This document shows, piece by piece, positions 17,091 to 25,945 of a stretch of DNA of 35,507 nucleotides. The stretch lies in assembly GCA_036847245.1 (NCBI GenBank), contig DAIUAL010000010.1, positions 1 to 35,507 on the forward strand, in the 5' to 3' direction. Numbering within the stretch: position 1 is the stretch's first letter; each line of letters opens with the position of its first letter. Source of the DNA: UBA4661 sp002405405 (lineage in GTDB: Bacteria > Bacteroidota > Ignavibacteria > Kapaibacteriales > UBA4661). The translations under genes were made by a program, and so were the position numbers. The notes beneath the pieces were generated by a model, which made no database searches, had not been told where the DNA came from, and saw nothing but the letters and a program-made list of their open reading frames with translations.

Positions 17091-17729
17091 CTATAACAAC
17101 TTCGCATTTTTAGCGCACAGCCACAACAGCCAGCCCAAGCAAGAGTAACATAACATAGTCGATATAGACGAAGGAGCAACAAATTTTAGAGCCGTTCCCA
17201 GCGATTGCTTCGGCTCGATGCGCATTCCCTCGAAATTGACAAAAGAGAACATTTCATCAATAATTAAATGTACTACAAAACCAATCAACGCCGATGAGGC
17301 AACAACATTTTGAATTGTATTTGGTGTATGCCGATACGCCAAATACACCAATGCCGCCCACAAAAAAGCCATTGGGATACTATGAAAAATTCCCCGATGA
17401 ACAACTATCTTTTGCATGAGGGTTCGCAGACCATAACGTACGACAGCATAACCACCTAAACCTATTACGAGCATTCGCGAAGGCGACATCATAACGCCAC
17501 CCAACGACTGAATCATCATCACTGGCAGAATAATACTCGCAATGCCAAACATCATTTCATTGGGCTTGCTTTGTTCTGAATCAATATCCGGCAATAAGCT
17601 GCCGACACAACAGAAAATACCTGCTGCAAGCGCGTCTTCTATTGACAGACCAAACTGTGCATACGCACCATAACCGCAAGTCCCACCTGCAATGATTCCT
17701 CCGGAAATATGATGAATAAAATTACCCAT
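17091..17729 (-). CDS. YdjM/DUF457-family membrane-bound metal-dependent hydrolase-like protein
   Basis: 212-residue inner-membrane protein with four or more hydrophobic segments. Conserved His/Asp positions of the family are in place: MGNFIHHISGG at the start, SLLPDIDSEQSKP (about 43-55), VHRGIFHSIP (about 112-121) and HLIIDEMFS (about 153-161). These residues suggest a metal site facing the membrane, and the family is annotated as putative hydrolase (YdjM in E. coli is LexA-regulated). The substrate is unknown. It starts 8 bp after the stop of a small unknown gene on the same strand, so the two are probably co-transcribed. Confidence 0.85.
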   Translation of the reverse strand: MGNFIHHISGGIIAGGTCGYGAYAQFGLSIEDALAAGIFCCVGSLLPDIDSEQSKPNEMMFGIASIILPVMMIQSLGGVMMSPSRMLVIGLGGYAVVRYGLRTLMQKIVVHRGIFHSIPMAFLWAALVYLAYRHTPNTIQNVVASSALIGFVVHLIIDEMFSFVNFEGMRIEPKQSLGTALKFVAPSSISTMLCYSCLGWLLWLCAKNAKLL

Positions 17730-17737
17730 GACAATCG

Positions 17738-18055
17738 CTATGCAGGATCACCGATAATAGCTTCTGTAGGATGCCACGCATACATTGCCATACGTACATC
17801 AAAGATATCCTCTGCACGGAAGATTTGTTCGTAACCATCCAGAGCTTCAACAACTTGCACAGTACCCCAACATCCACCAGTGTATTTAACAATATGCGCA
17901 ACATACAGTGGAGTATCACCTTGTACGACCACATACTTGCTTCCTTGTTGTGGAGCCGATGCTTTCGATAATTTTTCATGGCGATGGCGCGCCGCTCTAT
18001 GCGATACCACACGCTCCTGCTCTGTTTGCTCTAATAATGGATGCTCTGTAATCAT
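17738..18055 (-). CDS. Hypothetical protein in operon with the YdjM-like gene
   Basis: Function not recognised. 105 residues from ATG 18055; the frame also opens at 18097 (119 residues), 7 bp after the glycosyltransferase stop. The first half is charged and basic (HRAARHRHEKLSKAS). The second half looks like a small beta domain (YVVVQGDTPLYVAHIVKYTGG, then WGTVQVVEAL and GYEQIFRAEDIFDV). There is no signal peptide or membrane helix. Tight spacing to both neighbours on the same strand supports it being a real gene. Confidence 0.6.
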   Translation of the reverse strand: MITEHPLLEQTEQERVVSHRAARHRHEKLSKASAPQQGSKYVVVQGDTPLYVAHIVKYTGGCWGTVQVVEALDGYEQIFRAEDIFDVRMAMYAWHPTEAIIGDPA

Positions 18056-18104
18056 AACATGATAGAATAATGAATAAACAACAGTACAAGTATTCAATTA
18101 GGCA

Positions 18105-19442
18105 TTATACCAACGACATCGCCCGATACAATTCTTGGGTCAGTGTCTCGGTCAGGACATCACGACGATATTGTTCGACAACCATAGGATTAGGCTTGGG
18201 TAAGACACCACGTTTATATGCCTCATATAAGTTCAGAATCGCTTTAGAAATTGCCTCGACATCATGAGGCGAGGTCAACAATGCCGCACCATAGGACTCT
18301 GCCGACTGACGCAATGCTCCCTCGGGAAGCGAAGCAATAATTGGTTTACGAGTACCGAAATATTCGTACAATTTACCGCTTGAGATCGTATCAGCATTCT
18401 TGGCGTACCCGACCATCATCCACAGAGCATCACTCATACGCAGAATGCGAAGCGTATCGTCATGATTTTGATAGCCATGATCAAAGATATGCCGTTCTAA
18501 TCCCAATGAGCGTACCAATCCTCGGTTTTCCTGACGGAAATGCCCCACAAAATGGAGTTCAATATCATGAGCGATGTTTGGGTGCATTTGCTTGATTTGT
18601 GCAAATGCCTGTAGAAAATATTGTGGTGTTACAAAGTCGTAAAATATACCTGCATAGGTTAGCCAAAACTTCTCGTTGTTTTTAGGCGGCACAGGTGTCT
18701 CCATGTCCTGCGGATCAAAACCATGCGGTACAATCGATATGCGGTCAAAAGACATCACATCATGATGATGATACAAGATCTTCTCTTTCATTTTACGATT
18801 GGTCACAACCACGCGATCGGCTACTTTCAAGACACTGCGCTCAAGTTTTTTGTGTTTCTCCGCATGATAGAGCGATGGATACCGTATGAATTGATTACCA
18901 TACCACAAATCACGATAGTCTACGACCAATGGTGTACTTGACTCCATACGCAGTTGTGCCGCAGCAACCGCCGCTGAAAATGGTGGCACGCTTACATAAA
19001 TCACATCAAATTTCTCCCGTTGTAAAAGCGAGCGAGCCACAGCATATGCCTGCTTCGCCCAGCTCATTTTATTATCGGGGATATACAATGTATTACTCAC
19101 GTATGATGCCGTTTTACGAAGCCATTCTGCCGGCATCTGCATCGTCTGCGATCTGCCTTTAGCTAAACGTGCATTGATTTCGTTGCCCGATGTTCGCAGG
19201 ATACGTACACCGATTGCCTCTGCTTCGCGCAAAAGCGATGTGTCATGAGCATAGTACGCTGTTGGTCCTGTGGTAATAACTGTTGGCTCCCAACCAAAAT
19301 GGGGCATATATTTCACGAACTTTAATGTACGCTGAACTCCGCTTAATCCCAGTGGTGGGAAATAATATGCCAAGACTAATGCCTTTCGTTTTGCACTGCC
19401 TGTAATTGCATTATCTATCAGTGATTGATATTCAACTTTCAT
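18105..19442 (-). CDS. Glycosyltransferase, GT-B fold (family 4-like)
   Basis: 445-residue cytoplasmic or membrane-associated sugar transferase. The N-terminal domain begins after ~18 residues with KALVLAYYFPPLGLSGVQR, where the GG/SG-V-R loop binds acceptor, then the VVDYRDLWYGNQF segment. The C-terminal donor domain includes VPHGFDPQD, the LTYAGIFYD strand, the ELHFVGHF strand and SSGKLYEYFGTRKPIIAS, where KxYEYxxxxKP is the donor-nucleotide signature of these enzymes. No signal peptide or membrane helix is seen. Acceptor and sugar cannot be inferred. A 15-bp palindrome lies 16 bp upstream of the start. It may act in surface polysaccharide or glycoprotein assembly. Confidence 0.88.
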   Translation of the reverse strand: MKVEYQSLIDNAITGSAKRKALVLAYYFPPLGLSGVQRTLKFVKYMPHFGWEPTVITTGPTAYYAHDTSLLREAEAIGVRILRTSGNEINARLAKGRSQTMQMPAEWLRKTASYVSNTLYIPDNKMSWAKQAYAVARSLLQREKFDVIYVSVPPFSAAVAAAQLRMESSTPLVVDYRDLWYGNQFIRYPSLYHAEKHKKLERSVLKVADRVVVTNRKMKEKILYHHHDVMSFDRISIVPHGFDPQDMETPVPPKNNEKFWLTYAGIFYDFVTPQYFLQAFAQIKQMHPNIAHDIELHFVGHFRQENRGLVRSLGLERHIFDHGYQNHDDTLRILRMSDALWMMVGYAKNADTISSGKLYEYFGTRKPIIASLPEGALRQSAESYGAALLTSPHDVEAISKAILNLYEAYKRGVLPKPNPMVVEQYRRDVLTETLTQELYRAMSLV

Positions 19443-19458
19443 GATTGCCCTTTGTCAT

Positions 19459-19473
19459 TGCACAAGTTGTGCA
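19459..19473. promoter_or_regulatory. 15-bp perfect palindrome upstream of the glycosyltransferase gene
   Basis: TGCACAA-G-TTGTGCA, two 7-bp arms around one base, in the 97-bp gap between the M24 peptidase gene and the glycosyltransferase gene. It lies 16 bp before the glycosyltransferase ATG. No T tract follows on the minus strand. The position suits an operator or an RNA hairpin near the start. Confidence 0.3.
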
Positions 19474-19539
19474 TCGAGAGATTTTCGTCTGTTGGTTGTG
19501 TCTTCTTGGTATGTTCCTGAATAACTTTTTGCATGAACA

Positions 19540-20655
19540 CTATACAATGATAAGTCCTTTTGGTGAATGCGTCAAGATTTCACAGCCATTTTTATGGAGA
19601 AGAACATCGTCTTCGATACGAACACCACCCAGTTTCGGCACATATATCCCCGGCTCGATAGTAATGACACTGCCGGCACAAAGTCGTGCTGTACCCGACT
19701 CCGCAATGGCGGGAGGTTCATGCACATCGAGCCCTAAACCATGTCCGGTATTATGATTGAAATATGGACCATAGCCGGCATGTTCAATACATGACCGTGC
19801 CACACGATCGAGATCTCGACCGGTCATCGATTGATCGATTGCCTTATGTGCAGATGCCACGGCACGCTCCTGAGCTGATAGCACGACTTCATAGATTTTC
19901 CGCATCTCATCAGAGGGTTTACCCAAAGCAAATGTGCGGGTCATATCGCTGTGAAATCCTCGTATCCTGCACCCAAAATCGAGTGTTATCATATCGCCTT
20001 TGTGTATAGACTTGTGAGTAGCACGACCATGTGGTAATGCTCCACGCTCGCCACTTGCAACAATAATATCAAAAGCATCAGCTTCGCTTCCATGCTTGCG
20101 AGTTTGATAGGCAATTTCTGTAGCAATATCTTGTTCTGTCATGCCGGGGCGAATCCACCCAAGGATGTACTCATATACGGTGCAAGCAATAGTAGCGGCG
20201 GACTGCATCAGAGCAGTTTCCTGCGGGCTTTTTACTTGGCAAATTTTTTCCAAGAGCATTCCTACAGGCTTCCATGTTTGTTTAATATTATTCTTACGAA
20301 GAATTTTTTGTACCGCTTGCTTTGCAGCAACGCTTGTATGATGAGCTTGAAATCCTACAGTATGAATATTTGCCAGTACACCTAACTCCGCCAAGAGAGT
20401 CCAGGGTTGTCGTGTAATATGCTTTTTCAAGCCTCGTATAGGAGCCAATTCATGCTTCACTTGTTCGGTATATCGACCATCAGTAAGAAAGTGAACATGA
20501 TCCCGTTCGACTAATATCAGCGCACTCGAACCTGAAAATTGCGTACAGTACCGAATATGAGAAAGTGAAGAAATAACCACAGCATCAAGATGATGATCGC
20601 GCATATAGCTACGGATCTCTTTCATACGCTGGGCATATACGGAAATTGAAGCCAT
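19540..20655 (-). CDS. M24-family Xaa-Pro aminopeptidase
   Basis: Cytoplasmic metallopeptidase removing N-terminal residues that precede proline. 371 residues from ATG 20655 (MASISVYAQRMKEIR); the frame opens at 20715, but the first 20 residues look like non-coding DNA. The creatinase-type N-terminal domain holds HIRYCTQFSGSSALILV. The C-terminal pita-bread fold shows all five metal ligands: LDFGCRIRGFHSDMTRTF (two Asp), HNTGHGLGLDVHEPP (His), ITIEPGIYV (Glu) and GVRIEDDVLL (Glu). It reads in the same direction as the glycosyltransferase gene 97 bp downstream, but no functional link is obvious. Confidence 0.92.
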   Translation of the reverse strand: MASISVYAQRMKEIRSYMRDHHLDAVVISSLSHIRYCTQFSGSSALILVERDHVHFLTDGRYTEQVKHELAPIRGLKKHITRQPWTLLAELGVLANIHTVGFQAHHTSVAAKQAVQKILRKNNIKQTWKPVGMLLEKICQVKSPQETALMQSAATIACTVYEYILGWIRPGMTEQDIATEIAYQTRKHGSEADAFDIIVASGERGALPHGRATHKSIHKGDMITLDFGCRIRGFHSDMTRTFALGKPSDEMRKIYEVVLSAQERAVASAHKAIDQSMTGRDLDRVARSCIEHAGYGPYFNHNTGHGLGLDVHEPPAIAESGTARLCAGSVITIEPGIYVPKLGGVRIEDDVLLHKNGCEILTHSPKGLIIV

Positions 20656-20913
20656 GAAATCAAACAATAAAAACAATGAATACTGAATAATATTTGCGTA
20701 GTAGAGCATCATCATTCACGCCTACAATACTACTGAATGTTCAGGAGAATCAAATGATTAACCTCATTACGGAAACAAGTGATTTCGTACATTGCACTCC
20801 TTGCATACAACACTGTGACGATTTTGATAGCAATAATGGATCAACTTTTATGCTTTGATGCCATTGCACTCAGCGGAGTATCTTTTCTTTCTTCAACTCA
20901 TTTTCTTAGTCTT
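20656..20913. other. Divergent intergenic region between the M24 peptidase and methyltransferase genes
   Basis: 258 bp, AT-rich, with no gene supported once both start codons are set by homology. The upstream parts of both open frames run into this region but read like non-coding sequence. It must carry a promoter for each direction; none was identified with confidence. Confidence 0.45.
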
Positions 20914-21507
20914 ATGTCGCTTGCAACCGATCTCAAAGTATTTATCCGCCGTATTACAGGACGTGAACAACGTAAAATTGAACGCTGGAATCGTGAATAT
21001 GCAGAAGGGAAATGGGCATGGCTTCGCCGTTTGGACGAACTTGCGCATCATAGCGTACTTGCAGGATATTTTATGGAAATAAAACCACAAGGTACTGTGT
21101 TGGACGTTGGTTGTGGCGAAGGTCTTTTACAAGAACGTATTACGCCATTTCACTACAGCAAATACATGGGCACCGATCTTGATAAAGCCATCGAGATTGC
21201 CAGCAAGAAAAATGATGAGAAAACACACTTTGTTGTCGGCGACATGAATACTTTCAATCCGGGTGAAAGCTTCGATGCAATTATCTTCAATGAATCGATC
21301 TATTACCTTCATGATACAGTGGGTGGCTTGCAACGCTATGAAGAGTTTCTCAAACCTGATGGTATTTTCATTATCTCGATGTTTCAAAGTGAAAAAAACA
21401 TTGCGACCAAACAGCGTATTCAAGAAAAATATACCACACTTGATGAAGTAACCATTACCAATACAAAAGGCACAACATGGATGTGCTTTGCCTTGTCGCG
21501 TGCATAA
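20914..21507 (+). CDS. Class I SAM-dependent methyltransferase
   Basis: 197 residues from ATG 20914 (MSLATDLKVFIRR); the open frame goes back to 20779 without protein-like character. The Rossmann core is clear: motif I VLDVGCGEGLLQ (about residues 67-78), the MGTDLDKAIE acidic turn after beta-2, VVGDMNTF, and FDAIIFNESIYYL as motif IV. The N-terminal part, rich in Arg and Trp, might bind the substrate. The substrate class is not recognisable. A polysaccharide deacetylase gene follows 81 bp downstream on the same strand, so a role in envelope glycan or lipid modification is possible but unproven. Confidence 0.85.
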   Translation: MSLATDLKVFIRRITGREQRKIERWNREYAEGKWAWLRRLDELAHHSVLAGYFMEIKPQGTVLDVGCGEGLLQERITPFHYSKYMGTDLDKAIEIASKKNDEKTHFVVGDMNTFNPGESFDAIIFNESIYYLHDTVGGLQRYEEFLKPDGIFIISMFQSEKNIATKQRIQEKYTTLDEVTITNTKGTTWMCFALSRA

Positions 21508-21588
21508 TAACTGCATCGAATTATTTTGCCGAAATGATCGTCATCGTGTGCGGTCTCACGAGGGCAATACAACTTTCGCTCCTCTATC

Positions 21589-22398
21589 ATGCTTCTTGCG
21601 CTTTTTTGTTGTGGTATTCTTGGTATTGGTGTTATAGGATGGGGCATTCTACAACGCCGATGGTTCGTACGTTTACCCTCGACAGCACTCCGTGTCTTGA
21701 TGTACCATGATGTTCAACCTGACAAACGCGACGGCTTAACAGTTACACCCGATCAATTACACGAACATATTCTTTGGCTTCGCAAGAACCATTACACCAT
21801 CATCTCAGCACATGATGTTGTCGATCATCTGCGAAGCCGCAAGGAATTACCTGCACAATCTGTATTACTGACATTTGACGATGCTTATGCAACGCTCTTT
21901 GAGCATGGCATCCCTGTGCTGTCAGCACTCAGTGCACCAGCTTTGGTATTTGTACCGACTGCTTTTATTGGTATGGCAAATTATTGGGATGATAACACAC
22001 GTCCATTAATGTCTGATTCCCAGCTCCGCGAACTTGTTAAGTATAATGTGGCTATTGGCTCGCATTCACACTCGCATTTAAACTATGCTGAATTTGGCTT
22101 GGAAGAAGTCTGGAAAGATTCCGGTGATTCGTTTTCGGTATTGACCAGTTATGGTAAAAATTTCGTCCCGCTTTTTGCCTATCCTTACGGAAAATTTTCC
22201 CATCAAACCGCTATGCTTGGTGCAACCATCAATGTGTTTCGTACTCATAATTTTATTGGTGCTTTTCGCATCAAAAATCGTGTGAATGCACTCCCCATCG
22301 AAAACCCTTTTCTCATTACTCGAACTGATATCACAGGCATGGATACACTCGAAACATTTGAACGAAAGGTACGAACCGGCGGATTGCAATTATTCTGA
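21589..22398 (+). CDS. Polysaccharide deacetylase (NodB homology domain), membrane-anchored
   Basis: Carbohydrate esterase family 4-type enzyme that removes N-acetyl groups from sugars in peptidoglycan, exopolysaccharide or similar polymers. 269 residues: an N-terminal hydrophobic segment (about 1-20), probably an uncleaved anchor, then the NodB domain. Catalytic motifs are LTFDDAY (about 101-107, base Asp and metal Asp), the metal His pair in IGSHSHSHLN (about 145-154) and FAYPYGKF (about 184-191). The active site is expected outside the cytoplasm. Its last 9 bp overlap tail-to-tail with the 3' end of the histidine kinase gene on the other strand. Confidence 0.92.
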   Translation: MLLALFCCGILGIGVIGWGILQRRWFVRLPSTALRVLMYHDVQPDKRDGLTVTPDQLHEHILWLRKNHYTIISAHDVVDHLRSRKELPAQSVLLTFDDAYATLFEHGIPVLSALSAPALVFVPTAFIGMANYWDDNTRPLMSDSQLRELVKYNVAIGSHSHSHLNYAEFGLEEVWKDSGDSFSVLTSYGKNFVPLFAYPYGKFSHQTAMLGATINVFRTHNFIGAFRIKNRVNALPIENPFLITRTDITGMDTLETFERKVRTGGLQLF

Positions 22399-24645
22399 CT
22401 TCGCATGTACTGTTGCATCACTATTCAAGACAGTACTCGGCTCTAGTCTGCTTACTTCGTCTATTGATAGCAGTTCTGACAGTCCGTTTTCAGCTAAGGG
22501 GAATCTCACGCTAAACTCCGATCCGAAACCATATTCGCTTTTGCAAGCAATTGAACCGTGCATTGCATCCATCATTTTTTTTGCAATAGATAAACCAAGT
22601 CCTGTAGAATTTTCACCCCCTGTTGGGCGTGACGACATTTTAGCAAATTTGGTAAAGAGTTTTTCTTGATCTTCGATTGTTAATCCGGGACCTTCATCTC
22701 GAATCGCAAACACAACTTGCTGTGTGTGTTTATCCGTAGAATCTGTTTCAGGAACTTGTTCAATAGTAATCGAACAATAAATGTTTTTTGCCTTTGGGGT
22801 GTATTTAATTGCGTTAGACAAGAGATTATAGAGAACACTTGACACCAAAATGCGATCGCCTTGAAAAAAGGTTATCCTTGGCATATACTGTACATGCAGT
22901 TTCATATACTTCGCATCAGCACTTTGTTGGAGTGCAGAAACTGCTTCTTCTAACATTGCATTCGCACTCAACATTTCGATATTGGGCGAGAGTCCCTGTG
23001 TCTCGATACGATGGAGATTGAGCAAGGTATTGATGATATCCAACATGTATTTCGATTGCGTATAGATGCGCTCAAAAGACTGCCGGAGCATATCACCATT
23101 TCCTTGGTTTTCTAATTCCTCTGCCAAGCGCTCACCAACATTAGCGGTCAATAAAATTGATGATAAAGGATTTTTCAAGTCATGTGTGGCTATGCTTAAA
23201 AATTCATCTTTGTCTTTACTCACCTGATTGAGCCGATCATTCAAATCAGCTAATTGAAGATTTTTTTCCAGTAGCAGTGCATTGCTCTGCTCCAAAGCAA
23301 GCGAACGTTCTTCCAATTCTTTTCGCCGTTGCTGAATTTCTTCTGTTGTGCGTTCTTTTAGACGATTACGATTGACTAAAACAGCAATTAAAAGGGTCAA
23401 CAAACCAACACCGACAGCCAGAGCAAGAAGTTGCACACGGTTGTTAGCTTCGCGCTCCAAGAGAATTTGAATTTCTTGTTCTTTCTTCTCAACCTGATAG
23501 CGGGTCTCTACTTCAGCAACACGCTTGATGCTTTCATCTCGATACATTGAATCTTTAGCCGCCATCATTTCTCGAAAATAGCGCATTGCCTCGCTGTACT
23601 TGCCCATTGCTTCGTACACTTCGGCAATCCGACCAAGTGCTGTGTGACGGTGTGCAAGAGCATTCAGCGAATCAGCTTGGGCAAGTGCGCGCTCGGCATA
23701 ATGAAGTGCTTCGGTAAACTTGGTCTGCTTTTGCAGAGCACGACTGATATTACTTGCAACAGCAATTTGTCCTAATCCATCATGTAGTTCGATACGAATG
23801 CTCATTGCACCCATAAAATAATTGTATGCCAGTGTAGGTTTATTTTGGTCTAAATAGATACGACCCAAGGCATTCAAGGATGTTGCTATCCCATGTCTAT
23901 TATTCAGTTCTTGGCGAATGCGAAGTGCATTACTGTGATATTCCAATGCACGTTGATAGTTTTTTTGTAGGTAGTGAATTTCTCCTATTGCATTATAAGC
24001 ATTAGAAATGCCAACTTTCTCGCCCGACTTTTCTTTCGCATCCAGACCACGCTTGTAATACGATAATGCTTCATCGTATTTCCCCTGCTGCTTCATGAGC
24101 ATACCCACATTCAACAGTGCCGTACCAACATCATTGATATTACCCTCTTCCTCACGCATTTTCAACGAGGCGAAAAGCTCTTCTGTCGCTTGTCCGTATT
24201 CTCCAATTGCCAAATGCGACAATCCTAGTCCGTTATAAACAACTGCAATACCCCGCCGATTACCAATCTGTTTATACAAGACTAATGCTTGCTGATAGTA
24301 GAGAACTGCTGAATCATTTTTACCAAGATTACTATACACGGTAGCAATATTCTTTAATGCTTCAGCTTCACCTTTGATAAAGCTAATGTCCCGCGCCAAT
24401 GCCAATGCTGTCAAGCCATATCGCTTTGCAGTATCGAACGAACGATACCAATAAGCACGACTCAAGTTGTTATACACATTGACAGTATGAGTATCGCGAA
24501 CACTTCTTTGCGTTAGTTTCAACAAACTATCATGAGATGTTGTTTGTGCCATTACCGATTGCTGACGACACAAACCTGCTACCATGCTCTGTATCACAGC
24601 AAGCAAAAACAGCAGTACTCTATGTGAAAGACATGATATGCGCAT
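22390..24645 (-). CDS. TPR-repeat sensor histidine kinase
   Basis: 751-residue two-component kinase. A signal peptide (about 1-34) is followed by a periplasmic array of seven or so TPR repeats (about 55-370, with recurring A-L-YY-A-L-R units such as AVLYYQQALVLYKQIGNRRG), a coiled stretch, one membrane helix (about 404-424), a second coiled coil (about 430-480) and the kinase core. The phosphorylated His is His488 in FLSIATHDLKNPLSS; the ATP lid has NLLSNAIKYT (607-616), DEGPGL (650-655) and GLGLSIAKK (682-690). There is no receiver or output domain, and no response regulator is in the window. It is the third gene after the RND pump and adaptor on the same strand, 57 bp from the adaptor, which may link it to metal stress. 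Confidence 0.93.
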   Translation of the reverse strand: MRISCLSHRVLLFLLAVIQSMVAGLCRQQSVMAQTTSHDSLLKLTQRSVRDTHTVNVYNNLSRAYWYRSFDTAKRYGLTALALARDISFIKGEAEALKNIATVYSNLGKNDSAVLYYQQALVLYKQIGNRRGIAVVYNGLGLSHLAIGEYGQATEELFASLKMREEEGNINDVGTALLNVGMLMKQQGKYDEALSYYKRGLDAKEKSGEKVGISNAYNAIGEIHYLQKNYQRALEYHSNALRIRQELNNRHGIATSLNALGRIYLDQNKPTLAYNYFMGAMSIRIELHDGLGQIAVASNISRALQKQTKFTEALHYAERALAQADSLNALAHRHTALGRIAEVYEAMGKYSEAMRYFREMMAAKDSMYRDESIKRVAEVETRYQVEKKEQEIQILLEREANNRVQLLALAVGVGLLTLLIAVLVNRNRLKERTTEEIQQRRKELEERSLALEQSNALLLEKNLQLADLNDRLNQVSKDKDEFLSIATHDLKNPLSSILLTANVGERLAEELENQGNGDMLRQSFERIYTQSKYMLDIINTLLNLHRIETQGLSPNIEMLSANAMLEEAVSALQQSADAKYMKLHVQYMPRITFFQGDRILVSSVLYNLLSNAIKYTPKAKNIYCSITIEQVPETDSTDKHTQQVVFAIRDEGPGLTIEDQEKLFTKFAKMSSRPTGGENSTGLGLSIAKKMMDAMHGSIACKSEYGFGSEFSVRFPLAENGLSELLSIDEVSRLEPSTVLNSDATVHAKSE

Positions 24646-24702
24646 GGATAATGGAACTAAGCAAGTAAATAATGCAACGTATGAAGAGTAGGCAGTCTGT
24701 TC

Positions 24703-25902
24703 TTAATGGTCATGTGTTGCACCAGAATTATGAGCATGACTCACTAGTGCATATGCACCCTGAATTGCAATTTTTGCTAGTCGAATACTGTCCGGTAGAG
24801 CAATACCACCCGGCAATGTCACTGCTGTAAATCCTCCGGTACTGATGCCGCGCTCAACTTGTACAATATTGAACTCAACACGGAGCGAATCTGTATGATG
24901 AGGTGCCCGAGCAAGAGCAATGTACTCTTTTCCATTGCTACTAACAATAGCTTGCGTAGGTACTGTCCATAATCTTTGGGCATCAGTTTCGATGACGGCA
25001 GTTAATGCTGTGTATGGCATCAAATTTTTTGATTCGCCACGTAGATGAACATGAACACGCACCATGCGATCTTGTGTAACTTCACGACCAATCAAATATA
25101 TTTCGGCACTCTGCTCTTCAACAACATTGCTTAATCGAACATGGACTTGTTGATGTGGGCGTAGACGAACAACATCTTTTTCAAAGACCATCAACTCTGC
25201 ATGAAGATGGTCAGTATTTACAATCTCGCAGATAATATCCTGCGGAGCATTAAACTTGCCACGATGAGTCAATACCTTCGTTACATAGCCATCCATCGGT
25301 GCTGTGAGTGTGTAGGTACTGCTCACGAGTGATTTTAAAACATCTGCCGGACGCATACCGAGCATACGTAATCGCTGTTCTAAACCTGCAACACGACCAC
25401 GCAAAGCATAGTACTCTGCCATAACCTGCTGATATGTCTTCGTTGCATTGATATTGTCTTTTTGCAGTATTTCTTGTCGCTTATATTCAGTTTCGAGAAA
25501 ATCAACTTTACTTTTTGTAGCAATATATTCTTCTTGCAATGCAATGTAATCTTGGTGCTCCAACACAGCAATCACATCACCTTTTCGAACAAATTGTCCT
25601 TCCAAAACAGTAATAGATTGGATAAAGCCTCCTACATGTGGTGATATTGAGATAATATTTTGCGGTGGTACGTCAAGCATACCATGTGCAGTAATATTAC
25701 CACTCATACTACGCTCTTCGCCTAAACCTAAGACAATGCCTGCAACACGTACTTGCTCAGGGGTAAGGACAATGTTCATCGTACCGTCGTTATGCTCGAC
25801 AGGAGTAGATTGTGCAGAAGATTGTGGCACCTGTTCGGGTGCCTTGGAGCAAGCACTACAACCTATTAAAAGCACAAAGAAGAAGGAAATATATCGTTGC
25901 AT
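24703..25902 (-). CDS. RND efflux periplasmic adaptor (CusB/CzcB type), lipoprotein
   Basis: Membrane-fusion protein joining an inner-membrane RND pump to an outer-membrane channel. 399 residues from ATG 25902; ATG 25914 and TTG 25917 upstream give slightly longer forms. The lipoprotein signal MQRYISFFFVLLIGCSACSK offers Cys at 15 and 18. Then come a lipoyl/barrel-sandwich half (GGFIQSITVLEGQFVRKGD), a long helical hairpin, the second lipoyl half (LTAPMDGYVTKVLTHRGKF), a beta barrel and a C-terminal membrane-proximal domain (VERGISTGGFTAVTLPGGI). The very end is His-rich (HAHNSGATHDH), which suits metal binding. It is 43 bp downstream of the pump gene in the same direction. Confidence 0.92.
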   Translation of the reverse strand: MQRYISFFFVLLIGCSACSKAPEQVPQSSAQSTPVEHNDGTMNIVLTPEQVRVAGIVLGLGEERSMSGNITAHGMLDVPPQNIISISPHVGGFIQSITVLEGQFVRKGDVIAVLEHQDYIALQEEYIATKSKVDFLETEYKRQEILQKDNINATKTYQQVMAEYYALRGRVAGLEQRLRMLGMRPADVLKSLVSSTYTLTAPMDGYVTKVLTHRGKFNAPQDIICEIVNTDHLHAELMVFEKDVVRLRPHQQVHVRLSNVVEEQSAEIYLIGREVTQDRMVRVHVHLRGESKNLMPYTALTAVIETDAQRLWTVPTQAIVSSNGKEYIALARAPHHTDSLRVEFNIVQVERGISTGGFTAVTLPGGIALPDSIRLAKIAIQGAYALVSHAHNSGATHDH

Positions 25903-25945
25903 GAAAAGTACCATCAAGAAAAGTCACTGAAAGAATAAAAACCAC

